Positions 40,958 to 51,740 of a stretch of 64,000 bases of DNA are shown here, piece by piece; the stretch's first letter is position 1, and each line of letters opens with the position of its first letter. The notes under the pieces are model-generated. The model was given only the letters and a program-made list of their open reading frames with translations, was not told where the DNA came from and searched no databases. Position numbers and translations under genes: made by a program. This stretch comes from Neodiprion pinetum (lineage: Eukaryota; Arthropoda; Insecta; Hymenoptera; Diprionidae): the NCBI RefSeq assembly GCF_021155775.2, contig NC_060237.1, positions 13,293,832-13,357,831 on the forward strand. Reading direction: 5' to 3'.

Positions 40958-42419
40958 TAGTAGGGGAGCCCAAGAGGGGATTTTGGGTGTTATTTAAGCG
41001 CGACAAAACAATATAAGGGAGGAAACCTTGCACCCTGTTATGAACGATCACCATATATGAACCCTTAATATACAAGGGTGCGTCTAGGGTAGCCAATCAG
41101 ATTAGTAAAAAAAAATCGATCCTCAAATTAATTCGAGCTCATCAGATTAATAGAAGGTAAGTTAATTACATGGAAAAAAGCGTCAATTTCAATATTCTGA
41201 CGATTTGATCATGATATAAGAGAATAAGCGAGTAATTAGTTTGCAAAAAAAAAACGTCACCTGGAAGTATTCGAGCGCGGTTATTTTTTTTTTTAATTTG
41301 AAGGAAATCATGTAAAAATTACGGATATAATATAATCTGACGGTTTCTACAACGTAAAAAAGCTAAAATTATTGATAAAGTGAGGTACGTGCAAGTGCTG
41401 AGAACTATGTATTTCCCACTCCGCGCCTTTCTCCCCTGCTCACTCTTTCTCTATTTCTCACTCTCTCGCACCGTCCCCCCACTACTTTCTGCGGCTATGA
41501 TGACATCTCAGCTGATCACAATACAACGCGGTCGTGTTCGTAGATTTGTGACGCTTTGGTTTGTTTATTGTGTTTTAAAAAAGTTAAAAGTCATTTTATT
41601 TAATAACAGCCATATTTTTCTTAGGATTGTTTTCAAAAACTGAGAATTATTAATTGAGGATATAACAAGTAATTTTTTTCAAAAAAAAACATAAACAAGC
41701 AGTATTCATTTTTTTGTAAATAATTTTTAAAGTTGGTGACTTGCGATGATTCACGTGAGTGGAAGTAAGTGAGCGATAGTCGGTAAAGAAAGACAGCACT
41801 AGTGAGTGAGAAAGAAAACAATAGCCATTGACTATTGGTGTCCTTTACATGTCACGGTACTACCTTAAGCTGCCAGAACAATGAAATTCCTCCACATAAT
41901 TATCAGATTATAGGTTAGCAAAACAAGGACATCGAGCTGAACTGTCTGCATATAAATCTGATGAGCTTGAGTATTTCAAGGTCACTATTTTTTTTTTTTA
42001 CATTTTCAAAAATCGACTGTGAGTTCTGACTGCATCCAAATCGTCAGTCTTTTGAATAGGATACCTTTTAGAGGTCACTTAACATTCCCCCTGAATATCT
42101 GATGAGCTTAAATAACTTTTTTTTTTTTTCATTATCTACCCCTTCGTGCTGCCACCCCCGACTTGTAAGTCGGCAGATTAATACTTCTCTGTTACCGGTA
42201 GCACATAGGGCGTATACGATATTAATGTCTGACGCACTCGAGTATTTCTTTATAACAAATTTTTTTTACATTTTTGAAAATTAGTACCTACTTCCCCCGG
42301 CAGTAAAAGAGCTTATATCATATGAACTTTTTTTCTTTTTAGTATCTAATCTTTATGATCCAATAGGTTCTCGCAGCGCTCGAGTGACTTACCATTAAGC
42401 CTCTTTTGCTCCCCTACTA
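40958..42419. mobile_element. 1.46-kb non-autonomous TIR element in gag
   Basis: Ends TAGTAGGGGAGC and the inverse GCTCCCCTACTA, flanked by TTT (40955-40957 and 42420-42422). With the element and one TTT ignored, the gag frame is continuous, which supports the boundaries. The interior is AT-rich with poly-T/poly-A runs and no recognisable transposase. A 3-bp duplication is uncommon, and I cannot name the superfamily. Confidence 0.75.
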
Positions 42420-42422
42420 TTT

Positions 42423-42696
42423 AGACCACATGCAAAATGACAGTCAACGCTCGCATCAGTGTAACACACCAAATCCTTCACGATCGAACTTCAGGGTTAA
42501 TTACGTAACACAAGACTACTCAAACGAAAATTGCGATGCAGGCGTCCACCCGGAAGTTTCATACGAAGCAAAGCAACATCGCGAATATTCAGGCAACGCG
42601 AGCCATTTAAACGAGTTCAGGGACGGCCGCGCGGACGCATCGACCTCCCTCAAACCGGAGCAGCGTCCAAACCAAACGTCAGCTCCGTACAAATAG
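42423..42696 (+). pseudogene. gag: gag, 3' part
   Basis: Continues gag with DHMQNDSQRSHQCNTPNP and ends NQTSAPYK followed by TAG. The protease frame is open from 42531 in the -1 register relative to gag, an overlap of about 165 bp. That layout suggests programmed -1 frameshifting for Gag-Pol. I saw no canonical X XXY YYZ slippery heptamer in the overlap. Confidence 0.75.
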
Positions 42697-43430
42697 AATC
42701 TGGCCCTCCACAGATTCGAACACAATGTCCGCAGTCTTTGAATGGGTACGTGACACTAATAATAGATACTGGCGCTAATATTAATTTGTTGAAAATCGAT
42801 AAAATCGACCCAAGAGTCCACGTCACGAAGACGGACATTGGGCAGATTTCAGGGATAACGGAAGAATCCATCAGAACAATAGGAAGTCTCTACATCGAGT
42901 TAGCTAATACACGCCACGGATTCCATCTTGTCGATAACTCCTTCCCTATCATCGAAGACGGTATACTGAGTGCAGACTTTTTACGTTCGGAAAAGGTGAC
43001 TATCCGTTTCAAAAACAACTACCGTATCTTTCGCGAAACCGGCGTTATTCCCTTTAACAGGCATAGAACCAACACAAAAACACCACCGCGTATCCTCATA
43101 ACATCTGTCTCACAAACACCGAAGGTTCGAATAACCACCGGTGAACTCATACGACAACCCAGCACATTTATAGTTGACACCGGTGTCAAGAAAAAACCGC
43201 ATGTTCCGTGTAAATTACTCGAAGGTCAGATCCACGTTACAAGTGCTATACATGAACCAATAAAAGTAGTAGGAACAACTAGCATTCGAATCGGTGACAA
43301 CCTTCATATATTCCATATAGTCGACGATCTGTTCCCGATACAAGAAGACGGAATCTGAGAATCGATATTTTTACGGAACGAAAATGCAACGATATCTTTC
43401 GATACAAAAGAAATAATACCGAATAATACT
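42531..43430 (+). pseudogene. pol: pol: two tandem retroviral-type aspartic protease domains
   Basis: The first domain has the active-site motif LIIDTGANINLL (DTG at 42765-42773), then ITEESIRTIGSLYIELAN and HLVDNSFPIIEDGILSADFL. The second starts 137 codons later with TFIVDTGVKKK (DTG at 43176-43184), followed by VTSAIHEPIKVVGTTSIRIG, HIFHIVDDLFPIQEDGI, a stop at 43356-43358 and ESIFLRNENATISFD. Both copies keep the same motif order, so this is a true domain duplication. Retroviral proteases normally work as homodimers; two domains in one chain could pair with each other, which is inference. A rarely seen arrangement. Confidence 0.75.
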
Positions 43431-45300
43431 AGCAAACCATTCAAACTCCCAAACGAAAACTACAGATTGATACCACCACGAACGGCTCAGGTGATTGCAC
43501 TAAAAATTTTGAATCCCTCGGTAAAAACGGAATTCATAGAACAGTTGGAAGTAGGCGCTAACATGTTCCTGGGACAGGCCCCGGTTACCAACCAACAAGG
43601 GTTTGCTTACGTTTATGCAATAAATTCCAACGAATCAGTTGTGGAAATATGAAGATCAGTCGTAACACTAGAAGAAGTCGATAAACTCGCGAGCACCGCC
43701 ACGCTCAGTGCAAAAACATACCCAACGCATACAAGTACTGCAAGCAGCGGACAGGTTTTACTAGCACAGGTCTTACACGAAAAAAAAAAAGGATCGAGAA
43801 TCGCGTTCTTCCCACATCCCCAAATTACGATTCGAGACGCCTTGAGATTTTGAAAGAAAAGTTACAATTGGATCATTTGAACGACGAATAAAAACAATTA
43901 ATAGTTAATCTTGCTATCGAATTCAACCATTTATTTTTCCTCCCGGGTGACACCCTGGGACATACAAACTTAGTCAGCCATACGATCCCTACTACCAATG
44001 ACGCACCAATTCATACCAAACAATACAGACACCCAAGAGTACACAAAGACGGAATACAAAAACAAGTGACCAAACTCCTTGATCAGAACATTATCACACA
44101 TTCTTCATCTCCTTATAATTCTCCAGTCTGGATCATCCCCAAGAAATCAGATGCTAGCGGCGAAAAGAAGTGACGAATGGTCATTGACTTCCGGAAACTG
44201 AACGAAAAAACCATTGGCGACGCTTATCCGCTACCAAATATCGTCGATATCCTAGATCAGCTAGGCTCCGCAAAATATTTCTCAACGTTCGACCTGGCTT
44301 CCGGGTTCCACCAGATTCCAATGCATCCCGATCACGGCGCAAAGACCGCTTTTTCGACTCCTCATGGCCATTTCGAATATACTAGAATGCCATTTGGCTT
44401 AAAAAATGCCCGATCCACCTTTCAACGTCTAATAGATCAGGTTCTATCGGGATTACAGGGTACAGATATGTTTGTCTATTTGGATGATATAGTCGTTTAT
44501 TCCCGATCCTTGGAGAAGCACGAAACCAAATTCCGGAAACTCATGAAGAGATTGTCTGATGCAGGACTAACCCTGTAGCCAGATAAATGTGAATTTCCGC
44601 GTAAAGAAGTAGCATACCTAGGTCACGTCATCACTCAAAATGGATTGAAACCTAATCCGGAAAAGATATCAGCAATAAAAAACTACCCAGTTCCCAAGAA
44701 TCCTAAACAGATCAAACAATTCTTAGGCTTGATAGGCTACTACCGAAGATTCATTCATAACCTTTCAAAAATTGCTAGACCTATTAATAATTTGCTAAAG
44801 AAGAATAGCCCTTTCCTATGGACAGCAGAACATCAATTTGCGTTCGAAACACTACGCGATAGTCTGTGTCGAGAACCGATACTGCAGTATCCAGACTTCG
44901 AAAAACCCTTCATCCTAACAACCGACGCTTCAAAGTATGCAATAGGAGCAATACTTAGTCAAGACAAAGATGGCGAGGATTTACCAATCGCGTATGCATC
45001 GAGGGTGTTACAAAAGGCCGAAATCAATTACTCGGTGTCCGAAAAAGAATTCTGAGCAGTCGTTTATGCCGTCAAACATTTTCGTCCTTACCTTCACGGT
45101 AGAACCTTCACCCTGGTAACAGACCACGAACCACCAGAGTGGATCAAAAACTTACGGGACCCGACTTCTCGTTTAATGCACCGGAGACTGAAGTTGGAAG
45201 AATATTCGTACGTCACAAAACATGAAAAAGGAATAGCAAACTCCAACGCAGACGCGCTTTCCAGAAATCCACCTGTCGACAATTTCCGAATTCTATCTAT
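43431..45300 (+). pseudogene. pol: pol: linker, reverse transcriptase and RNase H
   Basis: After a linker with a stop at 43650 and a frameshift near a 10-A run (about 43780-43790), the RT domain runs through HPRVHKDGIQKQVTKLL, a stop near 44172, MVIDFRKLNEKTIGDAYPLP, FSTFDLASGFHQIPM, RMPFGLKNARSTFQR and the catalytic FVYLDDIVVYS (about 44470). A stop at 44576-44578 precedes AYLGHVI and FLGLIGYYRRFI. RNase H follows with LTTDASKYAIGAILSQ and SVSEKEF, a stop at 45053-45055, then LVTDHEPPEW and SNADALSRNPP. It is a typical Ty3/gypsy RT-RNase H with several point stops. Confidence 0.85.
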
Positions 45301-45357
45301 TACCTCAAAACGGCCACGACCCGATACAGAATGCTCATCTACTGACGCCCACAAGCG

Positions 45358-45570
45358 CGCCAAAGTAGCTCACCAATACCCAACACGTGCTCGCGAACCA
45401 GATATGCTGTCTTCGTCTACCAGCGCTCCCACTCACCAAAATAGCTCACCAACATCCAACACGTGCTCGCGAACCGGATATGCTATCTTCATCTACCGGC
45501 GCTCACAAGCGAATGAAACATGTAGACCAGCACCCAATACGAGCGCATGGATCTGCACATGAATCCACCA
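45358..45570 (+). repeat. In-gene tandem repeat after RNase H
   Basis: A roughly 78-bp unit encoding HQYPTRAREPDMLSSST is repeated twice or more with a frameshift inside it. The pol frame moves by one base here, from the RT/RNase H frame to the macro/integrase frame. Confidence 0.7.
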
Positions 45571-45799
45571 GCCCTTCCCCACGAAGACGAAACAAAACAT
45601 TACAAGACACTTCGACTTCTACTGTTACCTCTGACTCAAGTGCCAGTATGACTGACAATAGCAGCGCAACGGAGGCACCGATCGTAGTCGATCAAACGAT
45701 CAAGCAAACTACGGAACGAGTTCAACCACTCACCTCATCTAAATCACACCAAAACTCTGGTAAGCCCCAGGGTCGTAGTGTTAAAATACGTAAAGAACA

Positions 45800-46345
45800 G
45801 TCCGACACACTAAATAAGCCGACACCCGAAGCCACTACCAGTAAAGCACGAAATTACGCCCCTCGATTCACGGAATTCGTAACAGATCTTAACCACCTAC
45901 CATTAAAGCATAGTAAATTTATTCAAGAGATACGCGCCAATCTCCTCGTCAGACAAGATAACCTAGCCCACTGCATCTCGGCAGACTGCAAGACATCACG
46001 AGGAGTCGCGGGACAACTAATCAATAGGAAAATAATCACCCGAGATCAACTACAACAACTAGACCCTGAAGTAAGGAACGTATTGACACTGCCACATGGT
46101 AACCGCCTCATTTACAATCTAGTAACCAAAAAATACCACTACCAGAAACCAACTGGAGAAACACTGTCCAACGCCCTAGTAAATCTAAAGAATTGCTTAG
46201 AACAAGACAAAGTCAAATCGCTCTCGATTCCAAGACTAGGCTGCGGCTTAGATAAGTTAGACTGGAACCTTGTTAATCGGATGATCCATTACATATTTAA
46301 AGACTCCGACAAAACGATCACCATTTGTAATTATCAAAACCCGAC
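45800..46345 (+). CDS. pol: pol: macro domain 1 (TARG1/OARD1-like)
   Basis: The domain lies in a long open frame (45387-47342). Motifs in order: DNLAHCISADCKTSRGVAGQ (ADP-ribose loop with G-V-A), a helix, RLIYNLVTKKYHYQKPTGET (Lys-Lys in the position of the catalytic Lys of TARG1), LKNCLEQDKVKSLSIPRLGC, GLDKLDW (Asp in the position of the catalytic Asp), and a final strand TITIC. This arrangement matches the TARG1/DarG branch of macro domains, enzymes that remove ADP-ribose from acidic residues or from DNA bases. It is located between RNase H and integrase. No stop lies inside the domain. Confidence 0.8.
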
Positions 46346-46640
46346 TTATGACTCGACATCTTCTGAATCTGAAGCAGATGCATCAACACCCAGAATCCCT
46401 GGTCCCCCTTCAACTCGTCAGCCAATGCGTCGGACCGGCACTAGGTCAGCTCCAAGACATGCTCCGGTTTCTACTCCCTCGCGCTACCAAACTGATATCT
46501 CGGAGAGTGACTCCGTGACACATGATCTGGAGTCAGCTGTTGAAGACACGGATAGCGATGCCTCCGTTGTACCTACGGCAACGCTACCACCTTTAGGCTC
46601 ACAACGTCGCGACAATCCCGAAGAGCGAAAACCGGACCGC
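46346..46640 (+). other. pol: low-complexity linker between macro domains
   Basis: About 95 codons, rich in Ser, Thr, Pro, Asp and Arg (STSSESEADASTPRIPGPPS, then SESDSVTHDLESAVEDTDSD), probably disordered and acidic at the end. It separates macro domains 1 and 2. Confidence 0.75.
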
Positions 46641-46649
46641 CCCCATATT

Positions 46650-47142
46650 GTCAACGACAACTTTTGTTGCTTAGATTACTTCATACAAAATCAAAATGAC
46701 ATATTACCAACACCCAACGCAACCGAAACTGATGACGGACTTCTCATGTTGTGCGATAATTACGCTCATTTCGTATCAGCTAATTGTGGTTGGACAGAAG
46801 GACTAGAAAAACAGTTGACAGACGGAAATCTGATGACCATGGAATCCTTTCAAAACCAGAATCCAAAAATATACGACGTAATTAAAACTCAGTTGAAAAA
46901 CAACAAATACATATTTACCCTCGTAGTGAAACCACGTCAATCAGACCCGGGCAGACTTGACGACATTTTCTACACGTTAGTTAACTTGAGGATTATCTTG
47001 TCCGGAGTAGACATTCGGTCCATATCATTCCCCATGTCAGGACCAGGAGTTGATGATATTCTACGATCTATCTTTAAAAAACTTATTTATCACATTTTTG
47101 CGGATTCAGACATTCGAGTAACACTTTGTAGAAATACTTCAA
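46650..47142 (+). CDS. pol: pol: macro domain 2 (degenerate)
   Basis: Second macro-like domain in the same frame. It aligns with macro domain 1 by YAHFVSANCGWTEGLEKQL (loop lacking the G-V-A motif), NNKYIFTLVVKPRQSDPGRL, LVNLRIILSGVDIRSISFPM, SGPGVDD in place of GCGLDKL, and a final strand IRVTLCRN. The Lys-Lys and the G-C-G of the active-site loops are lost or altered, so hydrolase activity is doubtful. A binding or structural role would fit. Divergence from domain 1 is large, which implies an old duplication. Confidence 0.65.
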
Positions 47143-48191
47143 TTATACCAGACGAACAATTACTCAAAGACATGATCAAAGAGTACCACGAGTCACTGAT
47201 CGAAGGACACCAAGGCGTTACAAAAATTTTCAATAAAATAAGAGAAAAATATTTTTGGCCAAATATGAAAAAGCAAATTCAAAATATCATCAGATCTTGC
47301 GACAGTTGCCACAGGAAAAAACTAGTCAGGATCAAAACAAAATGACCCATGGCAATCACTGACACGCCCGCAGAGGCCTTTGACAAAGTAGCTCTAGATT
47401 TAATTGGTCCACTCCCTGTTACGAAATCGAATAACCGCTACCTTTTGACGATCCAGTGCAATCTGACCAAGTTCTTAGACGCCATTCCAATTCCCGATGC
47501 TACGGCAAAGACGATAGGGACAGTATTCGCTAAAGAATACATCACGCGCTACGGATCTCCACGAACTATACTCACTGACCAGGGACGAAACTTCATGAGT
47601 ACCGCTTTCAAAAAAATATGCAGGCTCTTCAAAATTAAACAACTACGAACAACCGCCTATAGACCGCAATCAAACGGCTCATTAGAAAGAAGTCACCTCG
47701 TAATTACCGAATACATAAAACATTACACCAACGAAGGTAAAGATTGGGATGAATTCATACGTTTCGCCATTTTCTGCTATAATACAGCGAAACACGACAG
47801 TACACGTTATTCACCTGACCAGCTGATCTTTAGCTCGGAAGCTAAACTACCGACAGATGCGATACTAAGCAACACATCCACGCATACATACGATACATTC
47901 CTCCTCGATCTAATAGCGAATCTCACAGACATCCGTAAACGCGCCGCGTTGAACCTAAAACAAGCTAAACAGAAAAGTAAAGAACACTACGACAGAACGA
48001 TTAACCCACAACGATTTGACGTAGGACAAACTGTCTACCTATTGAACGAAACAAGGTCAAAATTCCAAGATCATTATAAAGGCCCGTATGTAATCAAACG
48101 AATAATAGATGACGTTAACGCCGAAATATACCTCACGCTAAACAAAACTAAAATAGTTCATCTCAATAAACTGAAAATCGCACATACATAG
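47143..48191 (+). pseudogene. pol: pol: integrase
   Basis: N-terminal zinc motif (YHESLIEGHQG ... SCDSCHRKK, about 47186-47321). A TGA at 47343-47345 in the same frame interrupts it. The catalytic core then has D1 in VALDLIGPLP, D2 in ILTDQGRNF and E in NGSLERSHLVI. The C-terminal domain reads FDVGQTVYLLN and HYKGPYVIKRI. Apart from the single stop the frame is open to 48191. Standard Ty3/gypsy D,D-35-E integrase. Confidence 0.85.
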
Positions 48192-48244
48192 TAAAATCCC
48201 ACAATAACCCCTTCAATAGCAACTACAGTACAACCGACAATAGC

Positions 48245-50320
48245 ATGCTACCAAATTGCCTGCGATCGCGTTACATTACGTCTCATAATCTTGCATATCG
48301 TTGCAGGTGCAGTGCTCTCGACAGCAAGACAGACGATTCGACTAACGTCGCGATTAAGCAACTGAATCAGAACCCGGTAATCTTTTTCGAACAATTGCAA
48401 GACCTACGCACATATAACAAAGAATGGACTTTGCTGAACTACATAGACCTCCAATATTTATTCGACCGACTTGACCAAGCATCAGAATTCTTAACCATAA
48501 TAGAAGGTAAATGCTCTGTCGCCAAAAACTACTGTTACACCGGCGACCATTTTCAAATGTTGGCTGATAGAATAAAAACCATGAAACTATACCAAAACCG
48601 AATAGAATATTCAGTTGGCCATCGCACAGGCGAATCCACTCACTCCGAACTTGCTAAATTAGCCCACCATTGCGGAACACGAGGCGCGATTAATTTCATT
48701 GGTAGCGTATCAAAATCCTTATTCGGCACCCTAGACGTAAAAGACGGAGAATATTTTAACCAACAAATTTACAACTTGTACAACGACAGTAGACACTTAG
48801 CATTCCTGCTTAAGAAACAGACAAATATCGTACAGTCAACGTTGGGCGTCTACGGGAAAGAAATCGACAGCATGATAAGCCACGACCGCGAACAACATAA
48901 ATTACTCACGGCCCTCTCGACTGATGCAGCTATTTCAAGAGCCTTAATCGCCAACAATACCTTCAGAACGACTTTACTTAACCGACTAATTGACCTGGAC
49001 CGACACTTGAACGAATACGAACTTGACCTGTCCAGCTTAGTGAACGCTATCCTCTTCGCTCAAAAAGGTATCGTCCACCCTAAAATTCTATCACCAGAAC
49101 AAATTATTTCCAGTCTTAAACATATCCAGTCACTCAGACCACAAATAGAGTTTCCTATTCCAATGGATACAAATTACGCTGAAGAACTGATTCGAATCTC
49201 TAAAATCGACATAGCGTATTACGAACCCAGACTGCTTTATGTGATATCTATTCCGTTGCTCAACTCCAAGGCTTTTGACCTGTACCGACTGCTTCCCGTC
49301 CCCGTTAGACAGACATACGACTCTGCAAATAACAAATTCGCTTACATTCAACCTGGCAGCGACTACATAGCAATAACACTAAATGGAGCGTCATACTTCC
49401 AGCTATCCGAACCGAAAATCAACAAATGTATCCTAACGCAAAACAGATACATTTGCAGACAAAGTCAACCACTATTTCACAGCGGAATCCACAAGCTATG
49501 CGAAGTCGACTTGTTTCTCCACTCCTCACAATCAGTAACAAAAAATTGCGACGTTAGACTAACATCTTTCGTGGGCACATATTGGACGGAACTTTCCGTC
49601 GCCAATGCTTGGATATTTTCTTCAGCAAAACCAGAAACCGTACATATATTATGTCCGAACGACCACATCTCGCGAATCACCATTTCAGGAGCCGGAATAT
49701 TACGGCTGAATAACAAGTGCACCGGTCACACAGGTGGGGTAACACTCTCCACAACTATGTATTCGACCTCATCGGAAACCCACTCATACATCCCGAACTT
49801 TACCCTCGATCTGGACCGGATGTACAAAAACCTTAATTGAAATGAAACCACAAATTTATCCTCAATTGCAATCCCCCCACTCCACAAAACCTCGCACATA
49901 AATGTACATGCCTTGGCCAATACCGGACTATCGCTGCAGGATATCGTAAAACAAGCTACTGATATCAGCACACACCACCGCACACAGCGCTATATGTTTC
50001 ACATCAAGGACGCTCTTACTTACAGCGGTGTAGGTTTGCTATCTCTCGCAACCCTATACTTATTCTACCGTCACTCATGCCTCGGCAAGGTCATTACTCT
50101 GTGCACACATTGTAAAACAAAAAAAACGAATCAGACATTTAGAGCCATACAAACAGGGTATGACAATCCAATCGAGCTAAATATTATCCACCCACCTACT
50201 TCTTCTGTCCTACCCATTCCCAATGAAGTAGAAACCCATCATGCAGTTCCTCACACACCACCTCCGCTTCCTTTAAACCCACCAGTACCTAAAACCTTAC
50301 GAAAACCTTATTACAAATAG
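48245..50320 (+). pseudogene. env: env: F-protein-like envelope glycoprotein
   Basis: Envelope gene of errantivirus type, related to baculovirus F proteins. An N-terminal surface-like part with Cys residues leads to a probable furin-type site and fusion-peptide-like segment, CGTRGAINFIGSVSKSLFGT (about residues 143-162). A heptad-like helical region and a Cys-rich ectodomain follow. A TGA at 49838-49840 is in frame; the frame continues to 50320 with a membrane span (about 50017-50075, VGLLSLATLYLF) and a Pro-rich cytoplasmic tail. The basic cleavage site is reduced to a single Arg. The start at 48245 may miss a signal peptide, because env is usually expressed from a spliced mRNA. Confidence 0.75.
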
Positions 50321-51024
50321 GCAACTACTATATTGCTACCAAGATCTGCTGTTGCGCTGTCAAACAGACATAAGTAAAATAAATACTTGTGTACACTACT
50401 GCACTAAAATGATTGTAATGACGATCTTATACCCTGAGTTCACAATTAGCCCAAAATATATCTACACTCATAACCGATATCATTGTACGAATAGGTCAAA
50501 CTCTGTATCTCGATATATCAAAAAAAAAAAATATAGTATTACTTAGCACACAGCGAATCAAAGAAATCATTATAGTTCAGTCTTAAGTGTACGAACCCGC
50601 TTCCATACACATTAACCCTAGGCGCCTAGCTTTAAACCACATTATGTAACCATAGTATTATAACCATATGCCTTACGCTCATACGTAATCCAGAATATAA
50701 ACCATACTATCTCAAACATAAACTTACTATTACAAACACTTATTCTCAAATATCCAACTAATGTTGCTAAACGCATCAATCAATATTCAATCTACATTCA
50801 TACTGCGACTACATGCTTGTAAATACACATCAATTATTATTTTCACATATACGGACAACATATTATATTCAGATTATAAATACCATCCACTACCTATAAT
50901 AAGAAAAATTGTAAAACTAATTTTAAGGACATACTTTGAAATCATGTTTCACTACTGTATATGACATTTCCACCTTCTTGCTTCCCATATTCGGGACCAT
51001 ATCCACCGCTATGCTCCCTCTGAC
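50321..51024 (+). other. 3' untranslated region of the retroelement
   Basis: AT-rich sequence between env and the 3' LTR with no conserved ORF. Confidence 0.6.
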
Positions 51025-51048
51025 GGGGGGGGGGGGGGGGGGGGGGGG
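51025..51048 (+). promoter_or_regulatory. Polypurine tract, 24 consecutive G
   Basis: A run of 24 G directly abuts the 3' LTR start at 51049. The position is that of the plus-strand primer (polypurine tract), which is normally a mixed A/G run. Homopolymer length could also reflect slippage or sequencing. Confidence 0.7.
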
Positions 51049-51490
51049 TGTTACGTCCAGCATACCACCTCTCTCTATTTTTCCTACTCGCTAACTCTCC
51101 CACAGTTCTTACATTAATCTCATGGTCTCTGTCCTGTCCTCTTATCTCTACGTAGTCTCACGCTATTCACTATCGCGCTTACTCATCAAATTCCATTCCC
51201 TATTCCTAGCATTGTCACACCTTTTCTGCACCCGTACGTTTCACGTCTCGAGGAACACTCCTATTCTAACTCTCAACAACGTCACATCTAGACTTCTTAC
51301 ATAGCTTCATACAGCATACTTCGTTTTTACCGCCATCTGAGCTTCCTCGAAATAAATATATAAGTAATATCTCAAACAAACTCTACGTTATTCAATCCTC
51401 ATCCTGATTTCCGGTTGTCCTGGAACTTAAAAGCGAAGTCAACCAGTTCACTCTTACCGCTCAGGAGTAACTCCACTCACGGACGTAACA
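51049..51490 (+). repeat. 3' LTR
   Basis: 442 bp, same as the 5' LTR except at 14 substitutions and no indels by eye. It ends GGACGTAACA followed by the GCCG duplication. Confidence 0.95.
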
Positions 51491-51740
51491 GCCGTATCTA
51501 TTTTTGTTTCGAAGATATCAGCGAAAAACCAAATAACCACCGATTTTTGAGAATTAATTTCACCCCTCAAATATGCCAGTGGGCCGCTAATTTTTTGTGA
51601 GGGTTTATACTTTGGTGTGAACTACAAAATATAATTTTTTTGGCCCAGGTTGTGGGGGTACAGTAAGGTGACCTTCCTGTTAGTGGTTAACCGGATCAAG
51701 GATTCACAGGATCCGAAAAAACCTATTTCTTCTCTGATAT

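Larger units (their letters stand above)
39125..51490 (+). mobile_element. Errantivirus-like (Ty3/gypsy) LTR retroelement with tandem macro domains
   Basis: The 12.37-kb element is flanked by the 4-bp duplication GCCG (39121-39124 and 51491-51494). It has 442-bp LTRs, gag, a pol with duplicated protease, RT, RNase H, two macro domains and integrase, and an F-protein-like env. The LTRs differ at 14 of 442 positions (about 3.2%). Gag is split by a 1.46-kb TIR element. Pol and env carry several stops and frameshifts, so the copy is defective but fairly recent. It lies inside the right arm of transposon B. Confidence 0.9.
36264..51675 (-). mobile_element. pogo-like DNA transposon B, interrupted by errantivirus
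   Basis: Inverted ends AAGGTCACCTTACTGTACCCC. The right arm lies at 51495-51675 and its innermost part at 39098-39124, split by the LTR element; the left arm is 36264-36480. Without the LTR insertion the element would be about 3.05 kb. It carries a minus-strand transposase homologous to that of transposon A but with different termini. TTCC/CTTCC occurs at both flanks (36255-36259 and 51673-51677). Confidence 0.75.
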
